From the NCBI GenBank assembly GCA_023409535.1, contig JAEYGZ010000039.1, positions 310,001 through 374,000 of the forward strand: a stretch of DNA of 64,000 nt, written 5' to 3'. This DNA is from Bacillota bacterium (GTDB lineage Bacteria > Bacillota > Clostridia > Lachnospirales > Lachnospiraceae). Every line of letters starts with the position of its first letter. Position 1 is the stretch's first letter. The notes beneath the pieces are model-generated. The model saw only the letters and a list, made by a program, of their open reading frames with translations, did not search any database and was not told where the DNA came from. The translations under genes were made by a program, and so were the position numbers. Shown in pieces: positions 16,002 through 25,390 of the stretch.

Positions 16002-18449
16002 ATGAGGAGCACAGTAAAGCCGGAGCAAATTCTTTACGAATACAGGCATGCGCCGGTGCCCGGAGGAGGGTTTGTTACAGGATTTTGTTTTCACCCGCAG
16101 GAGAAGGGTATTCTTTATGCCCGAACGGATATCGGCGGGGTCTATCGTTATGATTTTACAGCAAAGAGCTGGGTATCCCTGATGGATCATGTGAAGGCGA
16201 CAGGAAAGTGGGAGAGCTATCCCTTATCCATTGCCCTTGATCCGCAAAATCCGGATTGGCTTTATATCGCCGGCGGGGATTGGAAGAATAATTACCTGTG
16301 CCGTTCAAAGGACAGGGGAGAGCATTTTGAATATTATGCGCTTCCGGCTGGTGTACATGGGAATGCTTCCGGCAGAGGGACCGGAGAACGGCTGATGGTG
16401 GACCCGAAGAATTCCGCAATTGTATACTTTGGATCCCAGACGGAAGGGCTGTTTATCTCAGAGGATTATGGGGAGCATTTTCATAAGCTGGCAGTATGCC
16501 CGGCAGGAGGGAAGGAAGAGACGGATATCGCCTTCGTATGGCTGGATCCCGGATCAGAGAAGGACGGCCGCAGTCAGACAATTGTTGTGTCAACCTCCGG
16601 ACAGGGCAATTCCCCGGGCGGGACAAATCGCGGAAACAGTTTATATCTTTCAAAGGATGGCGGCAGAAGCTTTCAGGCGCTTCCGGGACAGCCTGAGGCC
16701 GGGGAATACGGAAACTATCCCGGTTTTGTCGGACAGAGGGCGGTATTTACCAAGAAGTATCTTTTTATAACTATGGCAGCAGTGAAAAATTCCTGGGCAG
16801 GCTGGCGGGGTTATGCCTGCGATATGGGAGGGGAGCAGCAGGGTTGTATTTTGCGATATGAACTGACACCGCAAGGGGAAGTAATCTCCTTCGCATATGT
16901 GACACCGGATACAAACCGTATTTATGATGAGGAGGATAACAGCCCCGTAATAAATGAAGGCTGCGGATTTGGAGGTATTGCGGCGGATGATCATCATCCG
17001 GGACAGTTGAGCTGCTCCACGCAAGGCAGTAAGGATAAGGAGGAACGTATCTTCTATACCGCTGACTACGGTGAGCACTGGTTTTCGGTGCTGCAGGGAT
17101 TGACCGTCGGCAGGATGGATTTTGAGGGAGTCCCTTATATGAAGCCGGAATACAATAACCAGGATAACCTCATTCACTGGCTGTCTGATCTGAAAATCGA
17201 TCCCTTTGATGCAAACCGTGCCGTATTTAATACCGGTACAGGAATATTTATGACGGAGAACCTTCTGGAGGGCATGGAAGGGAAGGCGGTCATTTGGAAG
17301 GCCTGCTGTAAGGGATTGGAGGAGACGGTCCACCTGAATGTATACAGCCCGCCCCGCGGTGAGGTGCAGCTCATTGATATCATCGGTGATCTCGGAGGGT
17401 TTGCATTTGCTGACCTGACGAAACCAGCCGAGAATTCCTTTGCTGATGAGAATAATCACCGGTATATTACCTGCCTGAATGCGGATTATCCGGAGGAGCG
17501 TCCGGAGCTGGTGGCAGTGACCGCCAGAGGAAATTGGATCGGCAAGACCACCGGCGGCATCATCTGGTCCGAGGATCAGTGCAAGACCTGGCGCAGGCTG
17601 CCTGATCCTGTGGGTATCAGCAGGAAGATTGATAATTTGATTGCAAGAATACGAAAGCCAAATACCAATGCCGGGTGGGCGGCATTATCCTCCGATGCGA
17701 AGACACTGATATGGAGCGTGGGGGATGGGATGTATCTGCCGGCAGACGCAGTGGTTTATACGGAGAATCTGGGGCATACCTGGGTAAAGTGTGAAGTGGT
17801 AGATCTGATGGGGGAACCGGTGAAAGGCGGGCTGTCTGACGAAGCGCGTGCTGTAGCCGGGCATTCCGACAAGGCGCCTTCAGCCGGATATCCTACCCTT
17901 AAAATATTCTCTGACCGGGTTGATCCTGAGCTGTTCTACGGTTTTGGCAATGACAGCAGAATATACCTGAGCACAGACCGGGGAAGAGTCTTTCGTGAGA
18001 TTGCGGTACCCAAGGAATTTCCCAAGCTTGAGCTGGGCGGGATTGATACTGTCATGCCTGCGGAGATTCGGGCGGAAGCGGATGTGTGCGGAACCGTGTG
18101 GATTTCCGCAGGGGAAGGCGGTCTTTGGAAGCTGCAGTTTGACAAGCTGAACGGCAGAGCCGGGTTCGTAAGAATCTCCGGTAAGGGAGAATATATTTAC
18201 CGTCAGGGTATGGGAAAGGCTGCTCCAGGGAGTAAGTATAAGACCCTTTACGTAAATGGCCTCCTCTATGGAGAATATGGTTTTTACCGTTCCTTTGACG
18301 AAGGCCGAACCTGGCAGCGGATTAATCATGAGGGTCAGATGTACGGCGATATCAGAAGCATTACCGGAGATCCCCGCACCTTTGGACGGGTGTATATTGC
18401 CACCGGTTCCAGGGGCGTCCTGTGGGGAGAACCCTTAGAGAAGATGTGA
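16002..18449 (+). CDS. GH74 family glycosidase (xyloglucanase-like), no signal peptide
   Basis: An 815-residue two-propeller protein with many BNR/sialidase-type repeats (SKDRGEHFEYY, SEDYGEHFHKL, SEDQCKTWRRL, STDRGRVFREI, SFDEGRTWQRI). The GH74 catalytic aspartates are present: Asp 43 in ARTDIGGVYRYD and Asp 396 in WLSDLKIDPFDANRA. GH74 enzymes cut xyloglucan or its oligosaccharides. There is no secretion signal or dockerin, so it probably acts in the cytoplasm on imported oligosaccharides, which fits the GH31 alpha-xylosidase-like gene downstream. Start at ATG 16002 fits AAGGA at 15988-15992; ATG 15996 is an alternative. Confidence 0.88.
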   Translation: MRSTVKPEQILYEYRHAPVPGGGFVTGFCFHPQEKGILYARTDIGGVYRYDFTAKSWVSLMDHVKATGKWESYPLSIALDPQNPDWLYIAGGDWKNNYLCRSKDRGEHFEYYALPAGVHGNASGRGTGERLMVDPKNSAIVYFGSQTEGLFISEDYGEHFHKLAVCPAGGKEETDIAFVWLDPGSEKDGRSQTIVVSTSGQGNSPGGTNRGNSLYLSKDGGRSFQALPGQPEAGEYGNYPGFVGQRAVFTKKYLFITMAAVKNSWAGWRGYACDMGGEQQGCILRYELTPQGEVISFAYVTPDTNRIYDEEDNSPVINEGCGFGGIAADDHHPGQLSCSTQGSKDKEERIFYTADYGEHWFSVLQGLTVGRMDFEGVPYMKPEYNNQDNLIHWLSDLKIDPFDANRAVFNTGTGIFMTENLLEGMEGKAVIWKACCKGLEETVHLNVYSPPRGEVQLIDIIGDLGGFAFADLTKPAENSFADENNHRYITCLNADYPEERPELVAVTARGNWIGKTTGGIIWSEDQCKTWRRLPDPVGISRKIDNLIARIRKPNTNAGWAALSSDAKTLIWSVGDGMYLPADAVVYTENLGHTWVKCEVVDLMGEPVKGGLSDEARAVAGHSDKAPSAGYPTLKIFSDRVDPELFYGFGNDSRIYLSTDRGRVFREIAVPKEFPKLELGGIDTVMPAEIRAEADVCGTVWISAGEGGLWKLQFDKLNGRAGFVRISGKGEYIYRQGMGKAAPGSKYKTLYVNGLLYGEYGFYRSFDEGRTWQRINHEGQMYGDIRSITGDPRTFGRVYIATGSRGVLWGEPLEKM

Positions 18450-18516
18450 GGCTGATAAGAGTTATTAACAGGATCATAAGAAGAGAGCTGAGAAGAAATA
18501 TAAGAAGGAGGCTGTG

Positions 18517-20593
18517 ATGAGATACGAAGTTAAGAATAACCGATTGATCTGTATTGACGGCGCCCAGGTGATGTGGCTGGAGCCCTGGGGAGAGAATTCC
18601 CTTCGCGTGAGGATGACGAAGGAGGCGAATATGGATCCAAATGACTGGGCACTGATTGATCCGCCCAAGGCACAGACGGCGGAAATCAAGATCGCTCAGG
18701 TAGATACCCTGGAGCCCTGGCATCGCAATCACCCGGAGGGTCATGTACAGCAAAGCACCATTGCAAGCATTACCAACGGTAATATTACGGCAAAGTTTAA
18801 TATCGAGGGCTGGCTCTCCTTCGAGAATTCCAAGGGGGAGCTGTTAACCAAGGAGTACTGGCGCAATCGGGCGCGTATTGACCGCTATGCGGTGCCTATC
18901 TGGGTGGGTGCCCGGGAGCTGAAGCCGATTACCGGAACCTCAGATTATCATCTGGTTGCACGTTTTGAAGCCTTTGAGGGTGAGAAAATCTTTGGCATGG
19001 GGCAATATCAGGAGGGTAATCTGGATAAGAAGGGTGCGGTGCTGGAGCTGGCACAGCGTAATTCTCAGGCCAGTGTCCCTTTTATGGTATCAAGCAGAGG
19101 GTACGGGTTTCTTTGGAACAATCCAGCCATCGGAACGGCAGTCTTTGGAACCAATAAGACGGAATGGGCCGCTCAGAGTACCAAGAAGCTGGATTACTGG
19201 ATTACGGCAGGAGATACACCGGCGCGTATCGCTGAGCAGTATGCGGAGGTCACGGGGAAAGCGCCCATGATGCCGGAATACGGTCTGGGATTTTGGCAGT
19301 GTAAGCTCAGATACCGCAATCAGGAGGAGCTCCTTGCGGTAGCCAGAGAACATAAGCACAGGGGCCTTCCCCTGGATGTGATTGTCATTGATTTCTTCCA
19401 CTGGACGAAGCAGGGAGATTTTAAGTTTGATCCTGCAGACTGGCCGGATCCTGAGGCGATGGTAGCGGAGCTGAAAAGCCTGGGAATTGAGCTGATGGTA
19501 TCTGTATGGCCAACCATAGACGCAGCCTCGGAGAATCGAAGCAGGATGGCCTCGGAAGGAATGCTGGTAAAGTTCGACCGGGGCATGGGCATTAATATGA
19601 ACTGGATGGGTGAGACTGCATTTTTTGATGCAACCCATCCGGAGGCAAGAAAGTTCGTCTGGGAACGCTGTAAAGAGAATTATTTTGAGAAAGGGATTAA
19701 AATATTCTGGCTGGATGAAGCAGAGCCGGAGTACGGACCCTATGATTTTGACATTTACCGGTATTATCAGGGACCGGCATTGCAATGCAGCAATATTTAT
19801 CCGGCGATGTACTCGAAAGCCTTCTTTGACGGTATGAAGGCAGAGGGGATGGAGGAGATAATGAATCTGGTACGCTGTGCCTGGGCAGGAAGCCAGCGCT
19901 ATGGTGCCATGGTCTGGTCCGGAGATATCCATTCCTCCTTCCGTACCCTGCGGGAGCAGCTGCAGGCAGGTTTAAATATCGGCCTTGCGGGAATACCCTG
20001 GTGGACCACGGACATCGGAGGCTTTCTGGGCGGCGATGTGACTGATGAGCGCTTTCATGAGCTTTTGGTACGCTGGTTTGAATGGGCGGTATTCTGTCCG
20101 GTAATGAGACTCCATGGGGAGCGGCCGCCCTTCCATCCGCTGAAAGAGGAGTTTCGCAACGGAGTCCGTCAATTCTCCGCCGGTCAGGATAATGAGGTTT
20201 GGAGCTTTGGAGAAGAGAACCTTAAGATATTTACCGAGTATTTGTTCCTGAGAGAGAGACTGCGCCCCTATACAAGAAGACTGATGGAAGAGGCCCATGG
20301 AAGAGGCCCATGGAAGCGGCCTGCCGGTCATGAGAACCATGTTTTTTGAATTCCCTGAGGATAAGCATTGCTGGGAGCTGACGGATCAGTATATGTATGG
20401 CTCCGAGATATTGGTGGCACCGGTGATGGAGGAAGGGATGCGCACCAGAAATGTATACCTTCCTGCGGGATGTATCTGGATGAATGCGTATACGAAGGAA
20501 GTGCTGGAGGGCGGGCAGACCGTTATGGCGGAAGCCCCGATTGAGGTAATCCCGGTATTTGTAAGGAAAGGCTTTGAGATAAAGATATATTAG
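18517..20593 (+). pseudogene. GH31 alpha-xylosidase-like gene, frameshifted by a 13-bp duplication
   Basis: The first frame (18517-20349, 610 residues) contains the GH31 barrel with nucleophile Asp 400 in IFWLDEAEPEYG and acid/base Asp 470 in MVWSGDIHSS. It then runs into out-of-frame residues. The true C-terminus (LPVMRTMFFEFPEDK to the stop at 20593) continues in another frame. The cause is visible: the 13-bp unit GGAAGAGGCCCAT occurs twice in tandem at 20286-20311. Removing one copy restores a 687-residue GH31 protein, normal for the family. GH31 members close to this type remove alpha-xylose from xyloglucan oligosaccharides, matching the GH74 neighbour. ATG at 18517 after AAGGAGG. It could be a real mutation, a phase-variable tract or an assembly error. 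Confidence 0.85.
20286..20311 (+). repeat. 13-bp tandem duplication disrupting the GH31 gene
   Basis: Two perfect copies of GGAAGAGGCCCAT (20286-20298, 20299-20311) are followed by a partial third start (GGAAG). The extra copy shifts the reading frame by +1 between LMEEAHG and SGLPVMR. Confidence 0.95.
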
Positions 20594-20618
20594 TAAAAAC
20601 GAATAAGAATGATAGAAA

Positions 20619-20660
20619 CCGTGCTACTGTGGTGGGGAAGACGCAGCAGCACGGCTTTTT
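20619..20660 (+). terminator. Intrinsic terminator after GH31
   Basis: A 13-bp stem with G-T pairs (20619-20631 with 20642-20654) followed by CTTTTTT. Ends the GH74-GH31 transcript. Confidence 0.85.
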
Positions 20661-20693
20661 TCATTTTTTTGTTATAAATTGTGAAATAATTGT

Positions 20694-20761
20694 GACTATT
20701 AAGATAGTCATTGACAGTAACTTGCAGGGATGCTATGATAATTTCAACTATTGCAATAGTC
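20694..20761 (+). promoter_or_regulatory. BlaI-type promoter flanked by two 16-bp operators
   Basis: A near-consensus promoter, TTGACA at 20711-20716 and TATGAT at 20734-20739 with a 17-bp spacer, is bracketed by two related 16-bp dyads: GACTATTAAGATAGTC at 20694-20709 and AACTATTGCAATAGTC at 20746-20761. Both resemble BlaI/MecI operators. One abuts the -35 and the other covers the start of transcription, the usual autorepression layout for the regulator gene at 20782. Confidence 0.85.
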
Positions 20762-20781
20762 ATTTTTAAAGGAGGTTTCAG

Positions 20782-21141
20782 ATGTCTGTCAAATTATATG
20801 ATTCTGAGTTAAAGGTTATGGAAGTATTGTGGAGAGAAGGAGACCTGACAGCCGGTCAGCTGGCAAAGAAGCTGAATGAAGAAACCGGCTGGAACCGGAA
20901 TACCAGCTATACGGTTATTAAAAAGTGTATTGAAAAAGGGATTATGGAACGATATGAACCGAAATTCACCTGCAGAGCAGTGATCAGCAGAGAAGAGGTG
21001 CAGAATAATGAGACCGATGAGCTGATCGACAAAATGTTTGACGGTTCCAGGGAAAAGTTTTTTGCGGCATTTTTGGACGGAAGGAAATTATCGGTGGATG
21101 AAATCGAGAGATTAAAACAATTAGTCGATAAGCTGAAATGA
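20782..21141 (+). CDS. BlaI/MecI/CopY family transcriptional repressor
   Basis: A 119-residue winged-helix repressor. It shows LKVMEVLWREGDLTAGQLAKKL, then NRNTSYTVIKKCIEKGIMER, the recognition region of the Penicillinase_R family, and an amphipathic C-terminal dimerisation region where relatives are cut. Strong AAAGGAGG at 20768-20775. It probably binds the two dyads in its own promoter. Its partner is the M56 peptidase encoded directly downstream. Confidence 0.94.
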   Translation: MSVKLYDSELKVMEVLWREGDLTAGQLAKKLNEETGWNRNTSYTVIKKCIEKGIMERYEPKFTCRAVISREEVQNNETDELIDKMFDGSREKFFAAFLDGRKLSVDEIERLKQLVDKLK

Positions 21142-21151
21142 GGTGCCGGAC

Positions 21152-22303
21152 ATGAATTATATAACGATGAGTTTATTGACCGGGATAGCAATTGTATTCC
21201 TGGTAATACTTCGTTGCTTTACAATAAACAGGCTTCCGAAAAAACTGTTCCTCACCCTATGGGATTTAATCATTTTTCATCTGATGCTTCTTATCTTGCT
21301 GCCGGTGGATGCAGGTATCTATAAAACCATGGATATTTATATGAATATTCCGGGAGAAGGCAGCGAGCTGTATTTTGTCGGCACTTATCCTGTAGAGAGC
21401 AATGTATTTTATAATTATTTCCATCAGAATCATACCGTTATAATAACAATATGGCTGATCGTGGCTATGATATTACTTTCGGTTTTCATTCTTCAGTACA
21501 GAATGGAATACCGCAGGCTGCAGCAGGCCCTGCCGCTGTCAGATGACCCGTGGATTGAACAATGGCTGCATAAACAAACTTTGAAGCGCAGGGTCGTAAT
21601 TATGATGAGTGACCGTATCCTGACCCCGCTTACCTATGGAAGCTTCAAGCCTAAAATTGTATTGCCCAAGCATATGGATTTGCAAGACCGGGTACAGCTT
21701 GAATATGTGTTGGAGCATGAACTGGTGCATATCAGACGATTTGACCACCTTCGTAAAAGTATCATGCTTTTTGTACTGTGCTTCCACTGGTTTAATCCTT
21801 TTGTATGGATTATGTTCTGCTATCTGCAGAGAGATATGGAGCTGTATTGCGATGAGATGGTAATTTTAAGCAAGGATGATGCCGGTAGGACCGCCTATGC
21901 CCATACCTTGGTTAAGGCTGCCGCCCGGCAAGCCGGCATATCCTATCTGTCAAACGGTTTTGGCAGGAATGCAGTGGAAGAAAGGATTATATCCGTTATG
22001 AAATATAAAAAACCTACATGGCTGAGATCAATGCTTTCTTTTCTGATTGTTCTGTGCTCGGTGACAATATTCATTTTGGTTGATTTAAAGCGATATAGCG
22101 TAACGGAAGGAGTTACAATAACGGTTTCAGGAAATACAGCTTACGGATACGGAGAAATCATGTCCGGCACCAGGAACGAAGAGGGGTCCGCCGGCTGGGA
22201 TAAGGTTGAGACAGATCTGGTTACAGCTTATATTCCTAAGCCAGGAGTATACAAATTACAAGATATATCAGGAAATATAAGGATGGTTGGAATACAGGAA
22301 TAA
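21152..22303 (+). CDS. M56 family (BlaR1/MecR1-like) membrane metallopeptidase
   Basis: 383 residues. Three N-terminal membrane segments are followed by a cytoplasmic zinc protease domain with HELVH (189-193) and the second ligand region ELYCDEMVI, then a fourth membrane segment (about 290-310). Only about 75 residues follow outside the membrane, so the beta-lactam sensor domain of true BlaR1 is absent and the signal must differ. Presumed to cleave or inactivate the BlaI-type repressor. ATG at 21152 with TGAGGTG overlapping the blaI-like stop; GTG at 21143 is an alternative. Confidence 0.9.
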   Translation: MNYITMSLLTGIAIVFLVILRCFTINRLPKKLFLTLWDLIIFHLMLLILLPVDAGIYKTMDIYMNIPGEGSELYFVGTYPVESNVFYNYFHQNHTVIITIWLIVAMILLSVFILQYRMEYRRLQQALPLSDDPWIEQWLHKQTLKRRVVIMMSDRILTPLTYGSFKPKIVLPKHMDLQDRVQLEYVLEHELVHIRRFDHLRKSIMLFVLCFHWFNPFVWIMFCYLQRDMELYCDEMVILSKDDAGRTAYAHTLVKAAARQAGISYLSNGFGRNAVEERIISVMKYKKPTWLRSMLSFLIVLCSVTIFILVDLKRYSVTEGVTITVSGNTAYGYGEIMSGTRNEEGSAGWDKVETDLVTAYIPKPGVYKLQDISGNIRMVGIQE

Positions 22304-22331
22304 TTGAAAGAAAGGATGGAAGGTTAAAACA

Positions 22332-23198
22332 ATGTACCTATCATTAAAGAATATCAGTAAGGAATATAACGGGGGCAGCAAGGCTCTTTCAGACATAACC
22401 TTTGATATGAAGAGTCCGAATCTGATCGGACTGGTGGGACCTAACGGGGCAGGGAAAACGACCTTAATGAAATTACTGGTGACCGAGATTTTACCCACCG
22501 CAGGAGAGATTATGCTGGAGAAGCATCCGCTGATAAAGGAGGAACGAAACTATAAATCGAAGCTCGGATATCTGCCGCAAATCTTTGGACTTTATGACGA
22601 GCTTACGGTCTATCAGTTCCTTGATTATATGGCGGCATTGAAAGGGATTCATAATGCAAAGGAGGAAGTAAACAGAGTATTGGAGGAAACCCATCTTACC
22701 GGGAAGAGAAAGGCAAAGATCAGAACCTTGTCCGGCGGTCAAAGACAGCGGGTCGGTATCGCACAGGCTTTACTGGGTAAGCCCGAGCTGCTGATCTTTG
22801 ATGAGCCGACGGTAGGATTGGATCCCGAGGAGCGGATTAATTTCAGAAATCTTTTTTCCAAAACAGCAGAGGATAAAATTATATTGCTGTCCACACATAT
22901 CATTGAGGATGTGCAATCCGTCTGCAACCGCTTGATCGTCTTGTTACAAGGAAGGATTAAATATGACGGTTCCCCGGAGCAGTTGATCCGGATGGCTCAA
23001 AATCACGTTGGGATTATTGAGGAACCGCAGAAGGATGAAGAAAAGGAAGCCTATACTATTACCTCTCGTGTGAATACGGCGACAGGAGTAAGATGCCGTA
23101 TCGTGGCAAAGGAGCTGCCGGACTATGCTATGCTGGCAGAGCCAACCTTAGAGGATGCATATATGTATCTGATTACAGGGGAGGCTGATATGGAATGA
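22332..23198 (+). CDS. ABC transporter ATP-binding protein
   Basis: 288 residues. Walker A GPNGAGKTT (about 37-45), Q-loop LPQIFG, signature LSGGQRQRVGIAQ, Walker B LLIFDEPTVGLDP and switch His in LLSTHIIED. The C-terminal part (QNHVGIIEEPQ onward) resembles the DrrA/BcrA-type accessory region. It overlaps the following permease gene by 4 bp and belongs to the BlaI-controlled operon. Likely energises export or membrane remodelling with the next two proteins. Confidence 0.93.
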   Translation: MYLSLKNISKEYNGGSKALSDITFDMKSPNLIGLVGPNGAGKTTLMKLLVTEILPTAGEIMLEKHPLIKEERNYKSKLGYLPQIFGLYDELTVYQFLDYMAALKGIHNAKEEVNRVLEETHLTGKRKAKIRTLSGGQRQRVGIAQALLGKPELLIFDEPTVGLDPEERINFRNLFSKTAEDKIILLSTHIIEDVQSVCNRLIVLLQGRIKYDGSPEQLIRMAQNHVGIIEEPQKDEEKEAYTITSRVNTATGVRCRIVAKELPDYAMLAEPTLEDAYMYLITGEADME

Positions 23199-25390
23199 AT
23201 TTCTTTGGTTATCTGAGGGTTGAGCTCAGGCGGATGCTTCATTCTCCCTTTGCAGGTATCATTTTTCTTCTGTCAGTGATAGCGCCTGCTGCCGGATATA
23301 ATATTTTTCACCTTGCTTCCCGTATCATTAAGTCTTCTGCTTATATTGCCAATCCTGCATTGGCGGGAGCAACTTTTGGAGCAGTGTTATTTGCAGTATT
23401 GACGCTTTTTGAACAGGACCGGGTACATAGACATAAAACAGCGGTGATTACGGATTGTATTGTCTCCCCGGTGACACTGGATACCGTCAGGGTGGTATCC
23501 CTGCTGCTGACAGCAATCTTTTCAGGGATATTAACTTCGGTGCTTTATTTACCTTATACCGTTATAAAGCTGGGTGTTGTTTTTCGGCTATCTTTATATC
23601 TGGAGTGTATCTGGCTGATTACAGTACCTGCATACATCATCAGTATTATGGCAGTCGCGGCATTCTATCAGATCATCCGGAGAATTGATATCAGTTTCCT
23701 GCTGTTTCTTATCTTCTCCATAAGCAGTATATCCGGGATGATTGGCCGGAGCTTTCTGTTACGCTGGATGAATCCGGTGATGCCTATTCTGTCTGACGAT
23801 TTTGGAAACAGCTATATTCTCAGGATGACAGCCTATAACCGGTTGTTCTGGCTGATTATTATAACCGGCTTCTGGTTGGTTTCTGTTCTGTGCATCCGCA
23901 GACACGGGCAGGGCCTGGCAGGCTCCTTTGCAGACGGCTGCAGAAAAATTGCTTTGCCGTTTCTTGCAATCCTGTGCTTTATGGCCGGATGGTACCTTTA
24001 TCACGAGCAACCCTTTGTAGATCATAGTCCCCTGGAGATTGATTATGAGGAACTGTATCATGAACCGCTGAATGACAAGCTTAGCTATCAGGAGAGTTAT
24101 ATTGATTTAATCCCGAATACGAAGCTTGGGACGGTGAGAGGCACGGCTACCATTCAAGTCTCAAATCCGGGGAAACAGGAGCAGGAGGGATTCTTTCGAA
24201 TTAATCCGGGCTATAAAATAGATAGTATAACAGCCAATGGAGCACCTGTCCCCTATGAGGATTTGAATGATGACAATAATAATATGAAGAATGTTAAGTT
24301 CCTTCTGCCAAAGGAGGCGAAAATAGAGCTTGTTATTCATTATGGAGGCTTTCCGCAGATGTGGAGTATCATCGAGCAATTACCGGGTGGTCTTGAAATA
24401 AGTGATGATTATATCTTTCTTCTTAAAGGGGATTTTGGCCCAATGATGGATATTGTACGGGGATTGCCCGGGAATTACACGGCCGATATTACGCTGCCTT
24501 CCAATCTCATTCCGGCTACCAAGGGTACAAAGGCAGAAATGCTGAGGGAGAATGAGGATGGAACAATTACCTGGCATTCTGTAAATGACACAGATATCTG
24601 GCACTTGTATGCTGCGGAATATGATGTTAAGCGAATTGAAGCGGCAGGAGCTCAGATTGATTTTTACTACAGCGCTCAGCATAAAGAGGTTATGGACCGC
24701 ATTCATGCGGATCAAACCTTGAAGGATGTGTTTGAGTATTGCAGCAGGCATTATGGGCCGAATCCTCATCTGAAGGGACAGATTCCTTTTAAGCTGGTAG
24801 AATTGACGGCTTTCGAAATGGGCGGATTTGCCGGGAATGGTATCAGCGTGATGGGTGAGACCAGTTTTAGCGAGGATGGCTTGAAGGATCCCATGAAGGG
24901 GGCTTCCGGAAGTGAGGTTATGGCTCATGAAATTATACACCAATGGTGGGGTCTTGGACGCGGATTTACTTATGATGCGGAAGAAGCAGAGGAAGGATGG
25001 TCCGCGGAGGGTATAACGGTATATTCCACCTATCGCCTGATGAAAGAAAAATACGGAGCAGAATATGCAAAGAAATATTATGTTGATCTGTGGATGCAGA
25101 GAACAGAAAATTATTATAATAATTTTTATTACCGTAATCCTCAGTATCTGGAGCTTTTGCCGGAAGCGTATCAGGCGGGCATAAAGAATCAGAATCCGCA
25201 AGTATTGCAGTATTGTGTGATGCCGCTTAAAATCCTGAAGGCGGAACAACTGGTGGGCGGGGAGGAAAAAATGGATGAGATTCTTGCGGATATTTTCCAA
25301 AATGGGGCAGAGCAGGGACAAGGCTTCTTTACATATAAGGAATTTCTCAGTGCCTGCGGTCTGACAAAGGAGGATTTAAACCTTGAATAG
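23195..25390 (+). CDS. ABC permease fused to an M1-type metallopeptidase domain
   Basis: 731 residues. The N-terminal 280 residues have about seven membrane segments like ABC-2 permeases. From about residue 290 a long extracytoplasmic part resembles M1 aminopeptidases, with zinc motif HEIIHQWWG (His 578, His 582) and the downstream Glu in EEGWSAEGITVYS. A fusion of ABC permease and M1 peptidase is a known but poorly studied type in Firmicutes. It starts within the ATPase gene and overlaps the next permease by 8 bp, so it is co-translated. The operon context with a BlaR-type sensor suggests a response to an extracellular peptide or cell-envelope stress (inference). Confidence 0.85.
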   Translation: MNFFGYLRVELRRMLHSPFAGIIFLLSVIAPAAGYNIFHLASRIIKSSAYIANPALAGATFGAVLFAVLTLFEQDRVHRHKTAVITDCIVSPVTLDTVRVVSLLLTAIFSGILTSVLYLPYTVIKLGVVFRLSLYLECIWLITVPAYIISIMAVAAFYQIIRRIDISFLLFLIFSISSISGMIGRSFLLRWMNPVMPILSDDFGNSYILRMTAYNRLFWLIIITGFWLVSVLCIRRHGQGLAGSFADGCRKIALPFLAILCFMAGWYLYHEQPFVDHSPLEIDYEELYHEPLNDKLSYQESYIDLIPNTKLGTVRGTATIQVSNPGKQEQEGFFRINPGYKIDSITANGAPVPYEDLNDDNNNMKNVKFLLPKEAKIELVIHYGGFPQMWSIIEQLPGGLEISDDYIFLLKGDFGPMMDIVRGLPGNYTADITLPSNLIPATKGTKAEMLRENEDGTITWHSVNDTDIWHLYAAEYDVKRIEAAGAQIDFYYSAQHKEVMDRIHADQTLKDVFEYCSRHYGPNPHLKGQIPFKLVELTAFEMGGFAGNGISVMGETSFSEDGLKDPMKGASGSEVMAHEIIHQWWGLGRGFTYDAEEAEEGWSAEGITVYSTYRLMKEKYGAEYAKKYYVDLWMQRTENYYNNFYYRNPQYLELLPEAYQAGIKNQNPQVLQYCVMPLKILKAEQLVGGEEKMDEILADIFQNGAEQGQGFFTYKEFLSACGLTKEDLNLE

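Noticed and set aside
15265..20340. Numerous 60-280 codon frames opposite the oxidoreductase, GH74 and GH31 genes.
   Set aside because: They are shadows of well-supported genes on the other strand or in other frames.
20286..20349. Programmed frameshift in the GH31 gene.
   Set aside because: There is no slippery heptamer or downstream structure, and the exact 13-bp duplication explains the frame change.
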